A DNA stretch of 64,000 nt from NCBI RefSeq assembly GCF_042660705.1, contig NZ_JBHSUQ010000001.1; one strand, written 5' to 3'. The notes under the pieces were generated by a model. It did not search any database. It was not told where the DNA came from and saw only the letters and a program-made list of their open reading frames with translations. Made by a program: the position numbers and the translations under genes. Source of the DNA: Undibacterium_A arcticum (lineage in GTDB: Bacteria; Pseudomonadota; Gammaproteobacteria; Burkholderiales; Burkholderiaceae_D). Shown piece by piece: positions 1 to 9,633 of this stretch (position 1 is its first letter; the number at the start of each line of letters is the position of its first letter).

Positions 1-1
1 T

Positions 2-1498
2 AACATGGTACGGGCCGGGCATGCCGACAGCCCGGCGATATACGGTTATCAAGGAACGTGGACTTATGCGGAATTGCTGGATAAGGTCGATCGCATTGCG
101 CATGTGCTCCGCGAAGAGTTGAAGCTGGTGCCGGGCAACCGCGTGCTGTTACGCGGCGCCAATAACCCCATGATGGCGGCTTGCTTTCTCGCGGTGGTGA
201 AGTCTGGTTGCATTGCAGTGCCGACGATGCCGCTGTTGCGCGCAAAAGAATTGACGGTGATTATCGACAAAGCACAGGTCAGTGCTGCGCTTTGCGCGGC
301 GGATTTGAAAACGGAAATGGAATTCGCGCGCAGCCAGTCCGCCACGCTGGAAGGGGTCCTGTATTTCAACGATGCCGCGCCCGATGCGTTAGAGCAATTG
401 ATGGCGACGAAGCCTGCTGCTTTCGAGGCGGTCGATACGTCCGCCGACGATGTTTGCATTATCGGTTTCACGTCGGGCACCACCGGAATGCCGAAAGGCA
501 CCATGCACTTTCATCGCGATGTAATGGCGATTTGCGACTGTTTTCCGCGCTCCATACTGCAATCTAACGCAGATGACATCTTCATCGGCACCCCGCCGCT
601 GGCTTTTACGTTCGGTTTGGGCGGGATGCTGTTGTTCCCGTTGCGTGTCGGGGCTGCCACCGTGTTGCTGGAAAAACTCACGCCCGAATCGCTATTGCAG
701 GCGGTGCAGGATTTTCGCGCCACCATCTGCTTTACCGCACCCACTTTCTATCGCCAGATGGCGCCGCTGACATCGAAGTACGATCTGTCCAGTCTTCAAA
801 AAACCGTTTCTGCAGGCGAAGCCTTGCCGGCGGCGACGCGGGAAAGTTGGCGCCAGGCCACGGGACTGGCCATGATCGATGGCATCGGTGCGACAGAGAT
901 GCTGCACATCTTTATTTCAGCTGCCGGTAACGACATTCGATCCGGTGCCACCGGCAAGCCGATTCCAGGTTACCAAGCCTGCGTGCTGGATGAGGACGGC
1001 AACCAGGTGCCGCCCGGTGTCGTCGGGCGGCTTGCAGTAAAAGGGCCAACCGGGTGTCGCTATCTAGCCGATGCGCGGCAGAAGGATTACGTGTGCAACG
1101 GCTGGAACGTGACTGGAGATGCCTATGAGATGGATGCCGACGGCTATTTTTGGTACAGCGCACGCACCGATGACATGATCATCTCGGCTGGTTACAACAT
1201 TGCCGGCCCGGAGGTCGAAGACGCACTGTTGAAACATCCCGCAGTGGCTGAGTGCGGTGTGGTCGGCTACCCCGATGAAGAGCGCGGACAAGTGGTCAAA
1301 GCGTATGTGGTGTTGAAGCAAGGCGTCGAGCAAACTGCGGCGATGATCAAAGAGTTGCAGGATTTCGTCAAACAAAGCATTGCGCCGTACAAATATCCGC
1401 GTTCGATTGAATTTCGCACGTCTCTGCCGCGCACAGAAGCCGGCAAATTGCAGCGCTACAAATTACGGAGTGCCGGCCTTCCTCAAGGTAAAGAATAA
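2..1498 (+). CDS. 2-aminobenzoate/benzoate-type CoA ligase (5' end outside window)
   Basis: ANL-superfamily acyl-CoA ligase that would activate an aromatic acid with ATP and CoA in the cytoplasm. The visible part has the ATP-binding loop TSGTTGMPKG near codon 155, the core motif IDGIGATEM, and the C-terminal hinge and catalytic lysine region (RTEAGKLQRYK). The frame is open to the left edge with no stop, and the first visible Met (position 5) corresponds to roughly residue 45 of the family, so the true start lies upstream. Downstream genes encode a CoA-dependent monooxygenase/reductase and beta-oxidation enzymes. By analogy with the Azoarcus evansii 2-aminobenzoate cluster I favour 2-aminobenzoate as substrate. 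Benzoate or salicylate are alternatives that sequence alone cannot exclude. Confidence 0.85.
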   Translation, partial: NMVRAGHADSPAIYGYQGTWTYAELLDKVDRIAHVLREELKLVPGNRVLLRGANNPMMAACFLAVVKSGCIAVPTMPLLRAKELTVIIDKAQVSAALCAADLKTEMEFARSQSATLEGVLYFNDAAPDALEQLMATKPAAFEAVDTSADDVCIIGFTSGTTGMPKGTMHFHRDVMAICDCFPRSILQSNADDIFIGTPPLAFTFGLGGMLLFPLRVGAATVLLEKLTPESLLQAVQDFRATICFTAPTFYRQMAPLTSKYDLSSLQKTVSAGEALPAATRESWRQATGLAMIDGIGATEMLHIFISAAGNDIRSGATGKPIPGYQACVLDEDGNQVPPGVVGRLAVKGPTGCRYLADARQKDYVCNGWNVTGDAYEMDADGYFWYSARTDDMIISAGYNIAGPEVEDALLKHPAVAECGVVGYPDEERGQVVKAYVVLKQGVEQTAAMIKELQDFVKQSIAPYKYPRSIEFRTSLPRTEAGKLQRYKLRSAGLPQGKE

Positions 1499-1562
1499 CC
1501 GGCGAGTGTTTTGCAAACTGAGGGCTTGGTGAGGCCCTTAACTATCCAATAAGGAGTTGACC

Positions 1563-2732
1563 GTGAAAATACTACGCTATTTCGCTTTTTTCCTAGCCCT
1601 TGCTGCGACATGGGGTGCGCAGGGTGCCGATAAAGTCAAAGTAGGGATGGTGACGACGCTGTCCGGAGCGGGCGCCGGTCTGGGTGTTGACATACGTGAT
1701 GGGTTCACGTTGGCACTCAAGCATCTCGATAACAAGTTCGGCAATTTACCGATCGAGGTGATCAGTGGCGACGACCAACAAAATCCGGAGGCAGCCAAAC
1801 AACTGGTCGATAGGCTGCTAAAAAAAGATAAGGTTGATTTAATGACCGGCATCGTGTTTTCCAATGTGATGCTGGCAGTTGGACCTACCATATTCAATGC
1901 CAAAACGTATTACATCAGTACCAATGCAGGGCCGTCGCAATATGCGGGCGAGCAGTGCAATCCGTATTTCTTCAATGTTGCGTGGCAAAACGATAGTCTG
2001 CACGAGGCGGTCGGCAAGCAAGTCAACGATAAAGGGTTCAAGAACGTCGTCTTGGTTGCCCCGAATTACCCGGCCGGAAAAGATGCATTGGCCGGCTTCA
2101 AGCGCTACTACAAGGGCAAAGTCGCCGACGAAATCTATACCAAGCTCGGGCAACTCGATTACGGAACAGAACTGGCGCAGATCCGTTCCATGAAACCTGA
2201 TGCGGTTTACATTTTCCTGCCGGGCGGCATGGGGATCAATTTTATCAAGCAATTCGTCGATGCCGGGCTGTCAAAAAGCGCCCAACTTTTTGGTCCCGGC
2301 TTTTCCGCCGATGAAGACATTATCAAAGCAGTGGGTGCTCCGATGTTGGGCATGTTTAATGCGTCGCAATGGGGGCATGACATCGATAACCCGCAAAACA
2401 AACGCTTTGTGGCGGATTTCGTTAAGGAATACGGCCGGCTGCCATCGCTGTACGCCTCCCAGGGGTATGACGCCGCGTTGCTGATGGATTCCGCGGTACG
2501 GGGCGTGAAAGGCAAGATCGAAGACAAGGAAGCCTTGGGCAAGGCGCTGCAGGCCGCCAATTTCAAGTCGGTCCGAGGTGAATTCAAATTCAACCACAAC
2601 CATTATCCGATCCAGAACTACTACTTGCGCGTGATTGGCAAGGATGGTCAAGGCCGCATCACCAATCGCACTTTGGGAACGGTGTTCTCCAATCATGGCG
2701 ATGCCTATGCTGCCGCTTGCAAGATGCAATAA
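1563..2732 (+). CDS. ABC transporter substrate-binding protein, LivK-like
   Basis: Periplasmic binding protein of the branched-chain amino acid/aromatic acid type (Peripla_BP_6). It begins with a clear signal peptide: basic N-terminus, hydrophobic stretch, then cleavage around AQG-ADK. The mature part starts with the typical KVGMVTTLSG strand. I chose the GTG at 1563 because AAGGAG at 1551-1556 is correctly spaced from it; a TTG at 1557 is the alternative. No permease or ATPase genes follow, so the rest of the transporter is probably upstream of the window or elsewhere. Its place between the ligase and the monooxygenase suggests that it binds the aromatic substrate of this pathway. Confidence 0.85.
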   Translation: MKILRYFAFFLALAATWGAQGADKVKVGMVTTLSGAGAGLGVDIRDGFTLALKHLDNKFGNLPIEVISGDDQQNPEAAKQLVDRLLKKDKVDLMTGIVFSNVMLAVGPTIFNAKTYYISTNAGPSQYAGEQCNPYFFNVAWQNDSLHEAVGKQVNDKGFKNVVLVAPNYPAGKDALAGFKRYYKGKVADEIYTKLGQLDYGTELAQIRSMKPDAVYIFLPGGMGINFIKQFVDAGLSKSAQLFGPGFSADEDIIKAVGAPMLGMFNASQWGHDIDNPQNKRFVADFVKEYGRLPSLYASQGYDAALLMDSAVRGVKGKIEDKEALGKALQAANFKSVRGEFKFNHNHYPIQNYYLRVIGKDGQGRITNRTLGTVFSNHGDAYAAACKMQ

Positions 2733-2917
2733 GTGTAGGGGGGGAGGCTCTCCGGCCGAAAGTCTCGGTCGGAAATTGCTTCAAGACTTTTCACGGAGGA
2801 GGTCCTCAGGCAGTTCATCCTAGGGTTTTGGGGAGTGGAACGCATCGACCCAAATAGCTAAAGAGTAAAAATTTAAAAATTGAATCAGTTGGTTAAGCAA
2901 CGGAACAAGGAGTCGCA

Positions 2918-5299
2918 ATGAAGATCATATGCATCGGTGGTGGTCCCGCCGGCTTGTATTTCAGCCTGTTGATGAAAAAACAAAATCCTGCGCACGACAT
3001 CACCGTGATCGAGCGCAACCGTCCCTTCGATACCTTTGGCTGGGGGGTGGTGTTTTCCGACCAGACGCTTGGCAACCTGGTGAATGCCGACGAAAAAAAC
3101 CGCGCGCACGATCTTGCAGTCATTCAACCATTGGGATGATATCGACGTGCATTTCAAAGGGCGTACCATCACCTCCGGCGGCCACGGCTTCTGCGGCATC
3201 GGGCGCAAACGCCTGCTCAATATCCTGCAAGAGCGCTGCCTGGAACTGGGCGTCAAGCTGGTGTTCGAAACAGAGGTGTCCGACGACCAGAAGGCCGCTG
3301 CGGAATACGACGCCGATTTGGTGATCGCTTGTGATGGCCTGAACAGCCGCGTCCGCACGCGCTACGAGACCACTTATCAGCCGGATATCGATACGCGCAA
3401 ATGCCGCTTTGTCTGGCTCGGCACCAAAAATTGTTTCCTGCCTTTACTTTTGCGTTTGAACAAACCGAGCATGGCTGGTTTCAGGCCCATGCCTACCAAT
3501 ACGATGGTGATACCGCCACGTTCATCGTCGAGGCTCCCGAAGACGTCTGGCTGAAAGCCGGTATTGACGAAATGAGCCAGGAGGAAGGCATCGCGTTCTG
3601 CGAAAAACTGTTCGCCAAGTATCTCGACGGCAATCCCTTGCTGAGCAATGCCCCTCATCTGCGAGGTTCGGCGATCTGGATCAAATTCCCACGGATCGTC
3701 TGCAAAGAATGGGTGCATTGGAACGAGATTCAAGGCAAACGCGTACCGGTGGTGCTGATGGGCGATGCTGCGCATACCGCGCATTTTTCGATCGGCTCCG
3801 GCACCAAGCTGGCACTGGAAGACGCGATTGAATTGGCGCGCTGCTTCAACAAGCACGGGGACGCCGGTATGGAACAAGTCATGGCCGCTTATCAAGAGGT
3901 GCGTGCCATCGAAGTGCTGAAGATTCAAAGCTCGGCGCGCAATTCGACCGAGTGGTTCGAAAACGTCGCGCGCTATGCCGACCTGCCGCCCCAGCAGTTC
4001 GCCTACTCGCTCCTGACGCGCAGCCAGCGCATCAGCCACGAGAACCTGCGCGTGCGCGACAAGGGCTACGTCCAGGCCTACGAAGACTGGATCGCCGAGC
4101 GTGCCGGTGTGCGGCGCGCGCAGACGCAGCTACCGGTCCCGCCGATGTTCACCCCATTCAAGGTGCGCGGCGTAACGCTGAAGAACCGGGTGGTAGTCTC
4201 GCCGATGGCCCAGTATTCAGCCGATGATGGCGTGGCGGGCGATTACCACTTGGTGCATCTGGGGGGCCGCGCGATGGGCGGCGCCGGCCTGGTGTTTGCC
4301 GAGATGACCTGCGTGTCGGCTGATGCACGTATCACGCCGGGTTGCCCCGGTCTTTGGAACACGACGCAGCGCGATGGCTGGAAGCGAATCGTCGACTTCG
4401 CCCATTCGAACAGCGACGCCAAGATGGCGATCCAGCTCGGCCATGCCGGTGCCAAAGGCTCGACCCGCGTGGCCTGGGAAGGCATCGACCAGCCACTCGA
4501 AGAGGGCAACTGGCCGCTGATCTCGGCCTCGCCGCAACAGTACCTCGACGGCGTCAGCGCCTGGTCGCGTGCCATGACGCGCGCCGATATGGACCGTGTG
4601 CGCGAGGACTTCGTACGCTCGGCGTGCTGGGCGGCCGAGGCCGGTTTCGACTGGCTGGAGCTGCACTGCGCGCACGGCTACCTGCTGTCCTCGTTCATCT
4701 CGCCGCTGACCAATCAGCGCACCGACGAGTGGGGCGGCTCCCTCGAGAACCGGTTGCGCTATCCACTCGAGGTGTTCCGCGCGGTGCGCGGGGTCTGGCC
4801 ACAGCACTTGCCGATGTCGGTGCGCATCTCGGCGCATGATTGGGTGGAAGGCGGCATCACCGCCGACGACGCGGTGCAGATCGCGCGCGCGTTCAAGGTT
4901 GCCGGCGCCGACATGATCGACTGCTCGTCGGGTCAGGTCAGCAAGAAGGAGAAGCCGGTCTACGGTCGGATGTTCCAGACCCCGTTCGCGGACCGCGTGC
5001 GGAACGAGGCCGGCGTCGCGACGATTGCGGTGGGCGCGATTTCCGAGGCGGACCATGTGAACAGCATCATCGCTGCCGGTCGCGCCGACCTGTGCGCCAT
5101 AGCGCGCCCACACCTCGCCAACCCGGCGTGGACGCTGATGGAGGCAGCCAAGATCGGCTACCTCGATCTCGCCTGGCCCAAGCAATATTACGCTGCCAAG
5201 GTGCAGCTGGAGCGCAATCTGGAACGCGAGAAGCAACTCGCTGCTGCCAATACCGGTCTGACACCGCAACAGATTGCGGCAAAACTGCTGGAGGGCTGA
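2918..5299 (+). CDS. 2-aminobenzoyl-CoA monooxygenase/reductase-type fusion flavoprotein (two frameshifts)
   Basis: Bifunctional flavoprotein of about 790 residues. The N-terminal half is a single-component FAD monooxygenase (GGGPAG nucleotide-binding motif at residues 6-11; GDAAHTAHFSIG near residue 285). The C-terminal half, from about residue 410, is an old-yellow-enzyme TIM barrel (FTPFKVRGVTLKNRVV; HCAHGYLLSSFISP). This architecture is found in 2-aminobenzoyl-CoA monooxygenase/reductase of Azoarcus and in enzymes annotated as salicylyl-CoA 5-hydroxylase. The reading frame is broken twice: an A7 run at 3093-3099 where six A are expected, and an A5 run at 3426-3430 where six are expected. 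Both fixes restore conserved sequence, so these are probably sequence errors. The start follows AAGGAG with good spacing. The RidA-like gene in the operon favours the amino substrate. Confidence 0.85.
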
Positions 5300-5301
5300 G
5301 G

Positions 5302-6082
5302 ATGTCATCCGATAAAGCGCTGACAGGCAAACACGCGCTCGTGACCGGGCGGTCGTGGGATAGGGGCCGCGATTGTGAGTGCGTTGTTGATGCATGGCGC
5401 GCGCGTGACGCTGCTGGGACGCAATGCAGAGGTATTGGCCAAGACCGTTCAGGAACACAAGGCGTCAGGTGAGTTGGACTATGTCACGGCGGATATCACC
5501 TCGTCGGCGTCAGTAGCGACTGCATTTGCGCGTGCGGTTGAACGTTTTGGTCGCATCGACATTTTAGTCAACAATGCCGGGCAAGCGAGCTCCGCACCAT
5601 TCGCAAAAACTGATGAGGCCTTGTGGCAGCAAATGCTGTCGGTAAATTTGACCGGAACATTCCACTGCACGCAGGCAGCACTGCCCGCCATGCTAGAGGC
5701 GGGGTGGGGCCGTATCGTGAATGTCGTCAGTACCGCCGGTCTGACCGGATACAGCTATGTAGCGGCATACTGCGCAGCCAAGCATGGCGTGATCGGCTTG
5801 ACGCGTGCGCTGGCGTTGGAGCTGGCGACCAAGGGCATTACCGTCAATGCGGTCTGTCCCGGCTATACGGAGACCGATATCGTCAGCCAGGCGGTCGCCA
5901 ATATCGTTGCCAAAACACAGCGCAGCGAGGATCAGGCGCGGGCCGAGCTGGCCGCACGCAATCCGCAGAAAAGACTGGTGCAACCCGATGAGGTGGCCAA
6001 TGCCGTCGCCTGGCTGTGTTTGCCTGGGTCGGCTGCAATGAATGGACAAGCGCTGGCGGTGGCTGGCGGTGAAGTAATGTGA
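5302..6082 (+). CDS. Short-chain dehydrogenase/reductase (one frameshift)
   Basis: Classical SDR of about 260 residues. The cofactor motif TGGRGIG appears once a single extra G is removed from the GGG at 5347-5349. The NNAG motif and the catalytic serine and YCAAK tyrosine/lysine motif are intact, and the C-terminus AGGEVM is typical of the FabG/3-hydroxybutyrate dehydrogenase type. It begins two bases after the monooxygenase stop, so translation is probably coupled. In this operon it most likely oxidises or reduces a hydroxy/oxo alicyclic CoA intermediate after ring reduction; the exact substrate is inference. Confidence 0.8.
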
Positions 6083-6092
6083 AGGATTAAAA

Positions 6093-6665
6093 ATGACAAA
6101 GCAAGTAGCAAAGAAACCAGACCTCAAAATTGCAGGCAAGAGCGACGCCAAAGCGCCTGTGCAGCAACCGGAATCGGCACAAGTATTTGATATGGAAACG
6201 CGCTTGACGCAAGACCATCATCAATCCTTGAGGTTGTGGCTGCGTATGCTGTCTTGCACCGCATTGATTGAGGGTGAAATTCGTACCCGTTTGCGTACGG
6301 AGTTCGGGATTACCTTGCCGCGCTTCGACTTGATGGCGCAACTGGAGCGTCATCCGGACGGGTTACGCATGGGGGAATTGTCCAAGCGGATGATGGTCAC
6401 TGGCGGCAATATCACCGGGATTACCGATCAGTTGGAACAGGAAAATCTGGTGATGCGGGTTCCGGATCCAAAGGATCGTCGTGCCTACAGCGTCAAGCTC
6501 ACTGCGGAAGGACGCCGTGCCTTCAAGCGCATGGCCTCCGTGCATGAGGGCTGGATTGCGGAACAGCTGAGTGGCATCTCCGGGCAGGATAAAGAAAAAT
6601 TGATCCGGTTGCTGTCGCAAGTGAAGCAGCATTTGAATGAGCCCACCGCCGAAGATCGGGAATAA
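6093..6665 (+). CDS. MarR-family transcriptional regulator
   Basis: Winged-helix MarR protein of 190 residues. The DNA-binding part spans about residues 70-150, including GNITGITDQLEQENLVMR and the wing DPKDRRAYSVKLT. A basic, alanine-rich extension of some 35 residues precedes the usual fold. The gene lies inside the catabolic operon, eleven bases after the SDR, so it is probably an autoregulated repressor relieved by an aromatic acid or its CoA thioester, as for other MarR regulators of aromatic-CoA pathways. The ligand and operator are unknown. Confidence 0.88.
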   Translation: MTKQVAKKPDLKIAGKSDAKAPVQQPESAQVFDMETRLTQDHHQSLRLWLRMLSCTALIEGEIRTRLRTEFGITLPRFDLMAQLERHPDGLRMGELSKRMMVTGGNITGITDQLEQENLVMRVPDPKDRRAYSVKLTAEGRRAFKRMASVHEGWIAEQLSGISGQDKEKLIRLLSQVKQHLNEPTAEDRE

Positions 6666-6676
6666 GGAAGAGAGCC

Positions 6677-7530
6677 ATGCGTTATTTACCAGGTGAACCA
6701 CAGAACTTGCCCGGCAACAGAGATGCCTTGTCGCGTTATCAGGCACGGCATTTTCGTTTCGATGTGAAGGAGGGCGTAGCAACACTGACTCTCAACCGCC
6801 CTGAACGTAAGAATCCGTTGACCTTCGATTCCTATGCGGAGTTGCGTGATCTGTTCCGTAACCTGACCTATGCGGAGGATGTGAAGGCTGTCGTCATCGT
6901 CGGTGCCGGCGACAACTTCTGCTCTGGCGGTGACGTGCATGACATCATCGGCCCGCTCACCAAACTCGATATGCCAGGGCTGCTGGCTTTACGCGCATGA
7001 CAGGTGATCTGGTGAAGGCGATGCGCGCCTGTCCGCAGCCGGTGATCGCTGCGATAGACGGCATATGCGCAGGTGCAGGTGCCTTGCTGGCATTGGCTTC
7101 CGATATCCGCTTTGGTACCGAGCGCAGCAAGACCGCATTCCTGTTCACGCGTGTCGGGTTGGCTGGTTGCGATATGGGCGCGTGCGCGCTATTGCCGCGC
7201 GTGATCGGCCAGGGACGCGCGTCAGAGTTACTGTATACGGGGCGCAGCATGGGTGGTGAAGAGGCGGAGCGCTGGGGATTTTTCAACCGTCTTTGCATAC
7301 CGGAAGCGATGTTGACCGATGCCCAGGTATTTGCATATGAGCTGGCACATGGCCCCACCTTTGCCCATGGGATGACCAAGAAAATGATGCAGCAGGAATG
7401 GAATATGGGGGTGGATGAAGCGATCGAGGCGGAGGCGCAAGCGCAAGCCATCTGTATGGCAACCAACGATTTTCATCGTGCGTACCATGCTTTTGTTGCT
7501 AAGAAAAAGCCGGTATTTGAAGGCGATTGA
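6677..7530 (+). CDS. Enoyl-CoA hydratase/isomerase family protein (one frameshift)
   Basis: Crotonase-fold enzyme of about 284 residues that would hydrate or open an unsaturated CoA thioester. The two oxyanion-hole regions are visible: GAGDNFCSGGDVHDI and GICAGAGALLALASDIR. The frame breaks at a TTT run (6988-6990) where TTTT is expected; restoring one T gives a continuous protein. The ATG at 6677 follows a purine-rich GGAAGAGAG. It sits between marR and an acyl-CoA dehydrogenase and so belongs to the beta-oxidation-like lower part of the aromatic pathway. The N-terminal 30 residues are longer than in the housekeeping enzymes. Confidence 0.85.
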
Positions 7531-7539
7531 GAAAATATC

Positions 7540-8715
7540 ATGACAGATAAAAATTATTTGAACTGGCCCTTTCTTGACCCGCAGCATCGTGCGCTGGAGC
7601 ATGCACTGGATGCATGGGCGAGCAGGAATATCTCTCAACCGCATGACAAGGATGTGGATGCCGCCTGCCGCCATCTTGTGCGGCAGTTGGGGGATGCCGG
7701 CTGGCTTAAACATGCGGTCGGTGGTATCGCTTACGGTGGCAACAGTGACGCCATCGATACACGTGCCGTCTGTCTGATACGCGAGACGCTGGCACGTCAT
7801 TCCGGTTTAGCGGATTTCGCTTTTGCCATGCAAGGTCTGGGTTCCGGTGCGATCACGCTATTCGGCAGCGAAGCCAATAAGAGGCAATTTCTTCCGCGCG
7901 TCGCAAGCGGCGATGCGATCGCGGCGTTTGCCCTGTCCGAGCCGGAAGCAGGTTCGGATGTCGCTGCCATGCAATGTGCGGCGCGACCGGACGGCGATCA
8001 CTATGTGTTGAATGGTGAAAAAACCTGGATTTCCAATGGCGGCATCGCCGACCTGTATGTGGTGTTCGCTCGTACCGGTGAAGCACTGGGCGCGCGCGGA
8101 ATTTCTGCCTTCATCGTCGAAGCCGACACGCCGGGGTTCGAGATTGCCGAGCGTATCGACGTGATCGCGCCGCATCCCTTGGCCCGCATCAAGTTTGTGA
8201 ATTGCCGCGTTCCTGTCGCTCACCGTCTGGGTGAGCCGGGGCAGGGCTTCAAGGTCGCGATGGCGACGCTGGATATTTTCCGCACTTCAGTGGCCGCTGC
8301 TGCACTCGGGTTTGCACGACGGGCGCTGGATGAGGCTTTGCAACGCACAACGTCACGCAAGATGTTCGGTCATACCTTGGCGGATTTCCAGCTGACACAG
8401 GCCAAATTGGCGCAAATGGCAACAGGTATCGATGCTGCCGCGCTTCTCACTTATCGTGCGGCCTGGCTGCGTGATCAAGGTGAACGCGTCACGAAAGAAG
8501 CGGCGATGGCGAAGCTGACAGCGACCGAAACTGCGCAGCAGGTGATCGATGCTGCGGTCCAGATGTTCGGTGGCCTGGGTGTGGTCAGCGAACAACCGGT
8601 CGAACGGCTGTATCGAGAGATCCGTTCCTTACGCATCTATGAGGGTGCGAGCGAGGTACAGCAATTGATCATCGCACGCGAATTGTTGCGTGAGGTGACG
8701 AGCCCTTCCGTTTGA
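7540..8715 (+). CDS. Acyl-CoA dehydrogenase
   Basis: FAD-dependent acyl-CoA dehydrogenase of 391 residues, a normal family length. The signature ALSEPEAGSDVAAM lies near residue 130, and the C-terminal IYEGASEVQQL carries the probable catalytic glutamate. It follows the enoyl-CoA hydratase by ten bases and would oxidise an alicyclic or dicarboxylic acyl-CoA, passing electrons to the ETF encoded downstream at 14.4-16.3 kb. Substrate specificity cannot be read from the sequence. Confidence 0.88.
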   Translation: MTDKNYLNWPFLDPQHRALEHALDAWASRNISQPHDKDVDAACRHLVRQLGDAGWLKHAVGGIAYGGNSDAIDTRAVCLIRETLARHSGLADFAFAMQGLGSGAITLFGSEANKRQFLPRVASGDAIAAFALSEPEAGSDVAAMQCAARPDGDHYVLNGEKTWISNGGIADLYVVFARTGEALGARGISAFIVEADTPGFEIAERIDVIAPHPLARIKFVNCRVPVAHRLGEPGQGFKVAMATLDIFRTSVAAAALGFARRALDEALQRTTSRKMFGHTLADFQLTQAKLAQMATGIDAAALLTYRAAWLRDQGERVTKEAAMAKLTATETAQQVIDAAVQMFGGLGVVSEQPVERLYREIRSLRIYEGASEVQQLIIARELLREVTSPSV

Positions 8716-8728
8716 CCAGGCTGGCCTC

Positions 8729-9163
8729 ATGACATCTTCCTTTGACCCTGTTTTCAGGACCAGCATATTGGTGCGCTTTGGAGATTGCGATCCGGCCGGC
8801 ATCGTCTTTTATCCGCGTTATTTTGAAATGTTCAACAACCTGGTGGAAGACTGGTGCGCGGTGGGCTTGGAGCACAGTTTTCGTGCCTTGCACATGGAGC
8901 AAGGCCTGGGCTTGCCGACGGTACACATCGAGACCGATTTTGTCGCTGCCAGTGAACTTGGCGAGACCTTGTGTGCCGAGTTGCAAGTTCGAAAATTTGG
9001 CGCTACCTCCATCACTCTAGGCATCCGTTTATTGGGGCCGGACGGCGCAGATCGTGTGCGTTGCACGCTGGTGCTGGTTTTGCTAGATTTGCACAAACGC
9101 AGCGCGGTGAGCCTGCCAGAAGCGTTGCGCACCCGTATCGCAAGGTTTTGCGTCACACAGTAA
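8729..9163 (+). CDS. Hotdog-fold acyl-CoA thioesterase (4-hydroxybenzoyl-CoA thioesterase/YbgC type)
   Basis: Small 144-residue hotdog protein. The N-terminal signature VRFGDCDPAGIVFYPRY contains the aspartate that serves as nucleophile or base in 4-hydroxybenzoyl-CoA thioesterases. Such enzymes in aromatic CoA clusters are thought to free CoA from dead-end thioesters. It follows the acyl-CoA dehydrogenase by 13 bases. A second, divergent paralogue lies at 12567 in the same cluster. Confidence 0.85.
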   Translation: MTSSFDPVFRTSILVRFGDCDPAGIVFYPRYFEMFNNLVEDWCAVGLEHSFRALHMEQGLGLPTVHIETDFVAASELGETLCAELQVRKFGATSITLGIRLLGPDGADRVRCTLVLVLLDLHKRSAVSLPEALRTRIARFCVTQ

Positions 9164-9219
9164 CAAACACAGTAAAAAGCACAATGACACACCATAAATC
9201 AAGTGAGAAAGGCAACATC

Positions 9220-9624
9220 ATGGACTTCCTGCAACCACAAGGCTGGGCACGCGCCAAAGGGTATTCCAACGGTATCGCTGCCACTGGACGGTGTATTTTT
9301 GTCAGTGGCATGATCGGATGGGATAGGGAAGGACAATTCCATACTGAGAATTTTGCCGGTCAGGTACGGCAAGCACTCCTGAATATTGTGGAGGTGCTGG
9401 CAGAAGCCAATGCCCTGCCGGAACATATCGTGCGCATGACCTGGTACGTGGTGGACAAAAAAGAATACGTCGCAGCCTACAAGGAAATCGGCATCGCCTA
9501 TCGAGAAGTCATCGGACGGCATTTCCCGACCATGACGGCAGTGCAGGTAGTCGCGCTGATTGAAGATCAGGCGCGAGTTGAGATCGAAGTGACTGCAGTT
9601 GTACCTGCGCTTGTACTTGAATAA
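9220..9624 (+). CDS. RidA/YjgF-family enamine/imine deaminase-like protein
   Basis: A 134-residue RidA (YjgF/YER057c/UK114) family protein. Near the C-terminus, QARVEIEVTAV holds the arginine that binds the substrate carboxylate in active RidA enzymes. I chose the ATG at 9220 because AAAGG precedes it at a proper distance; an in-frame ATG at 9184 is possible. RidA enzymes hydrolyse enamines and imines to ketones plus ammonia. In this operon it could hydrolyse the enamine product of 2-aminobenzoyl-CoA monooxygenase/reductase, which supports an amino-aromatic substrate. That role is inference. Confidence 0.85.
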   Translation: MDFLQPQGWARAKGYSNGIAATGRCIFVSGMIGWDREGQFHTENFAGQVRQALLNIVEVLAEANALPEHIVRMTWYVVDKKEYVAAYKEIGIAYREVIGRHFPTMTAVQVVALIEDQARVEIEVTAVVPALVLE

Positions 9625-9633
9625 GCACGCGCC

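Noticed and set aside
2918..3560. Programmed frameshifting in the monooxygenase/reductase gene (A7 slippery run)
   Set aside because: A second frameshift follows in a different run and similar breaks affect many unrelated genes, so sequence error is simpler.
4217..5458. 413-codon minus-strand open frame
   Set aside because: Antisense to the old-yellow-enzyme domain of the monooxygenase/reductase; no recognisable protein.
8971..9219. Upstream extension of the RidA gene
   Set aside because: The frame overlaps the thioesterase gene in another frame; the family start and ribosome-binding site point to 9220.
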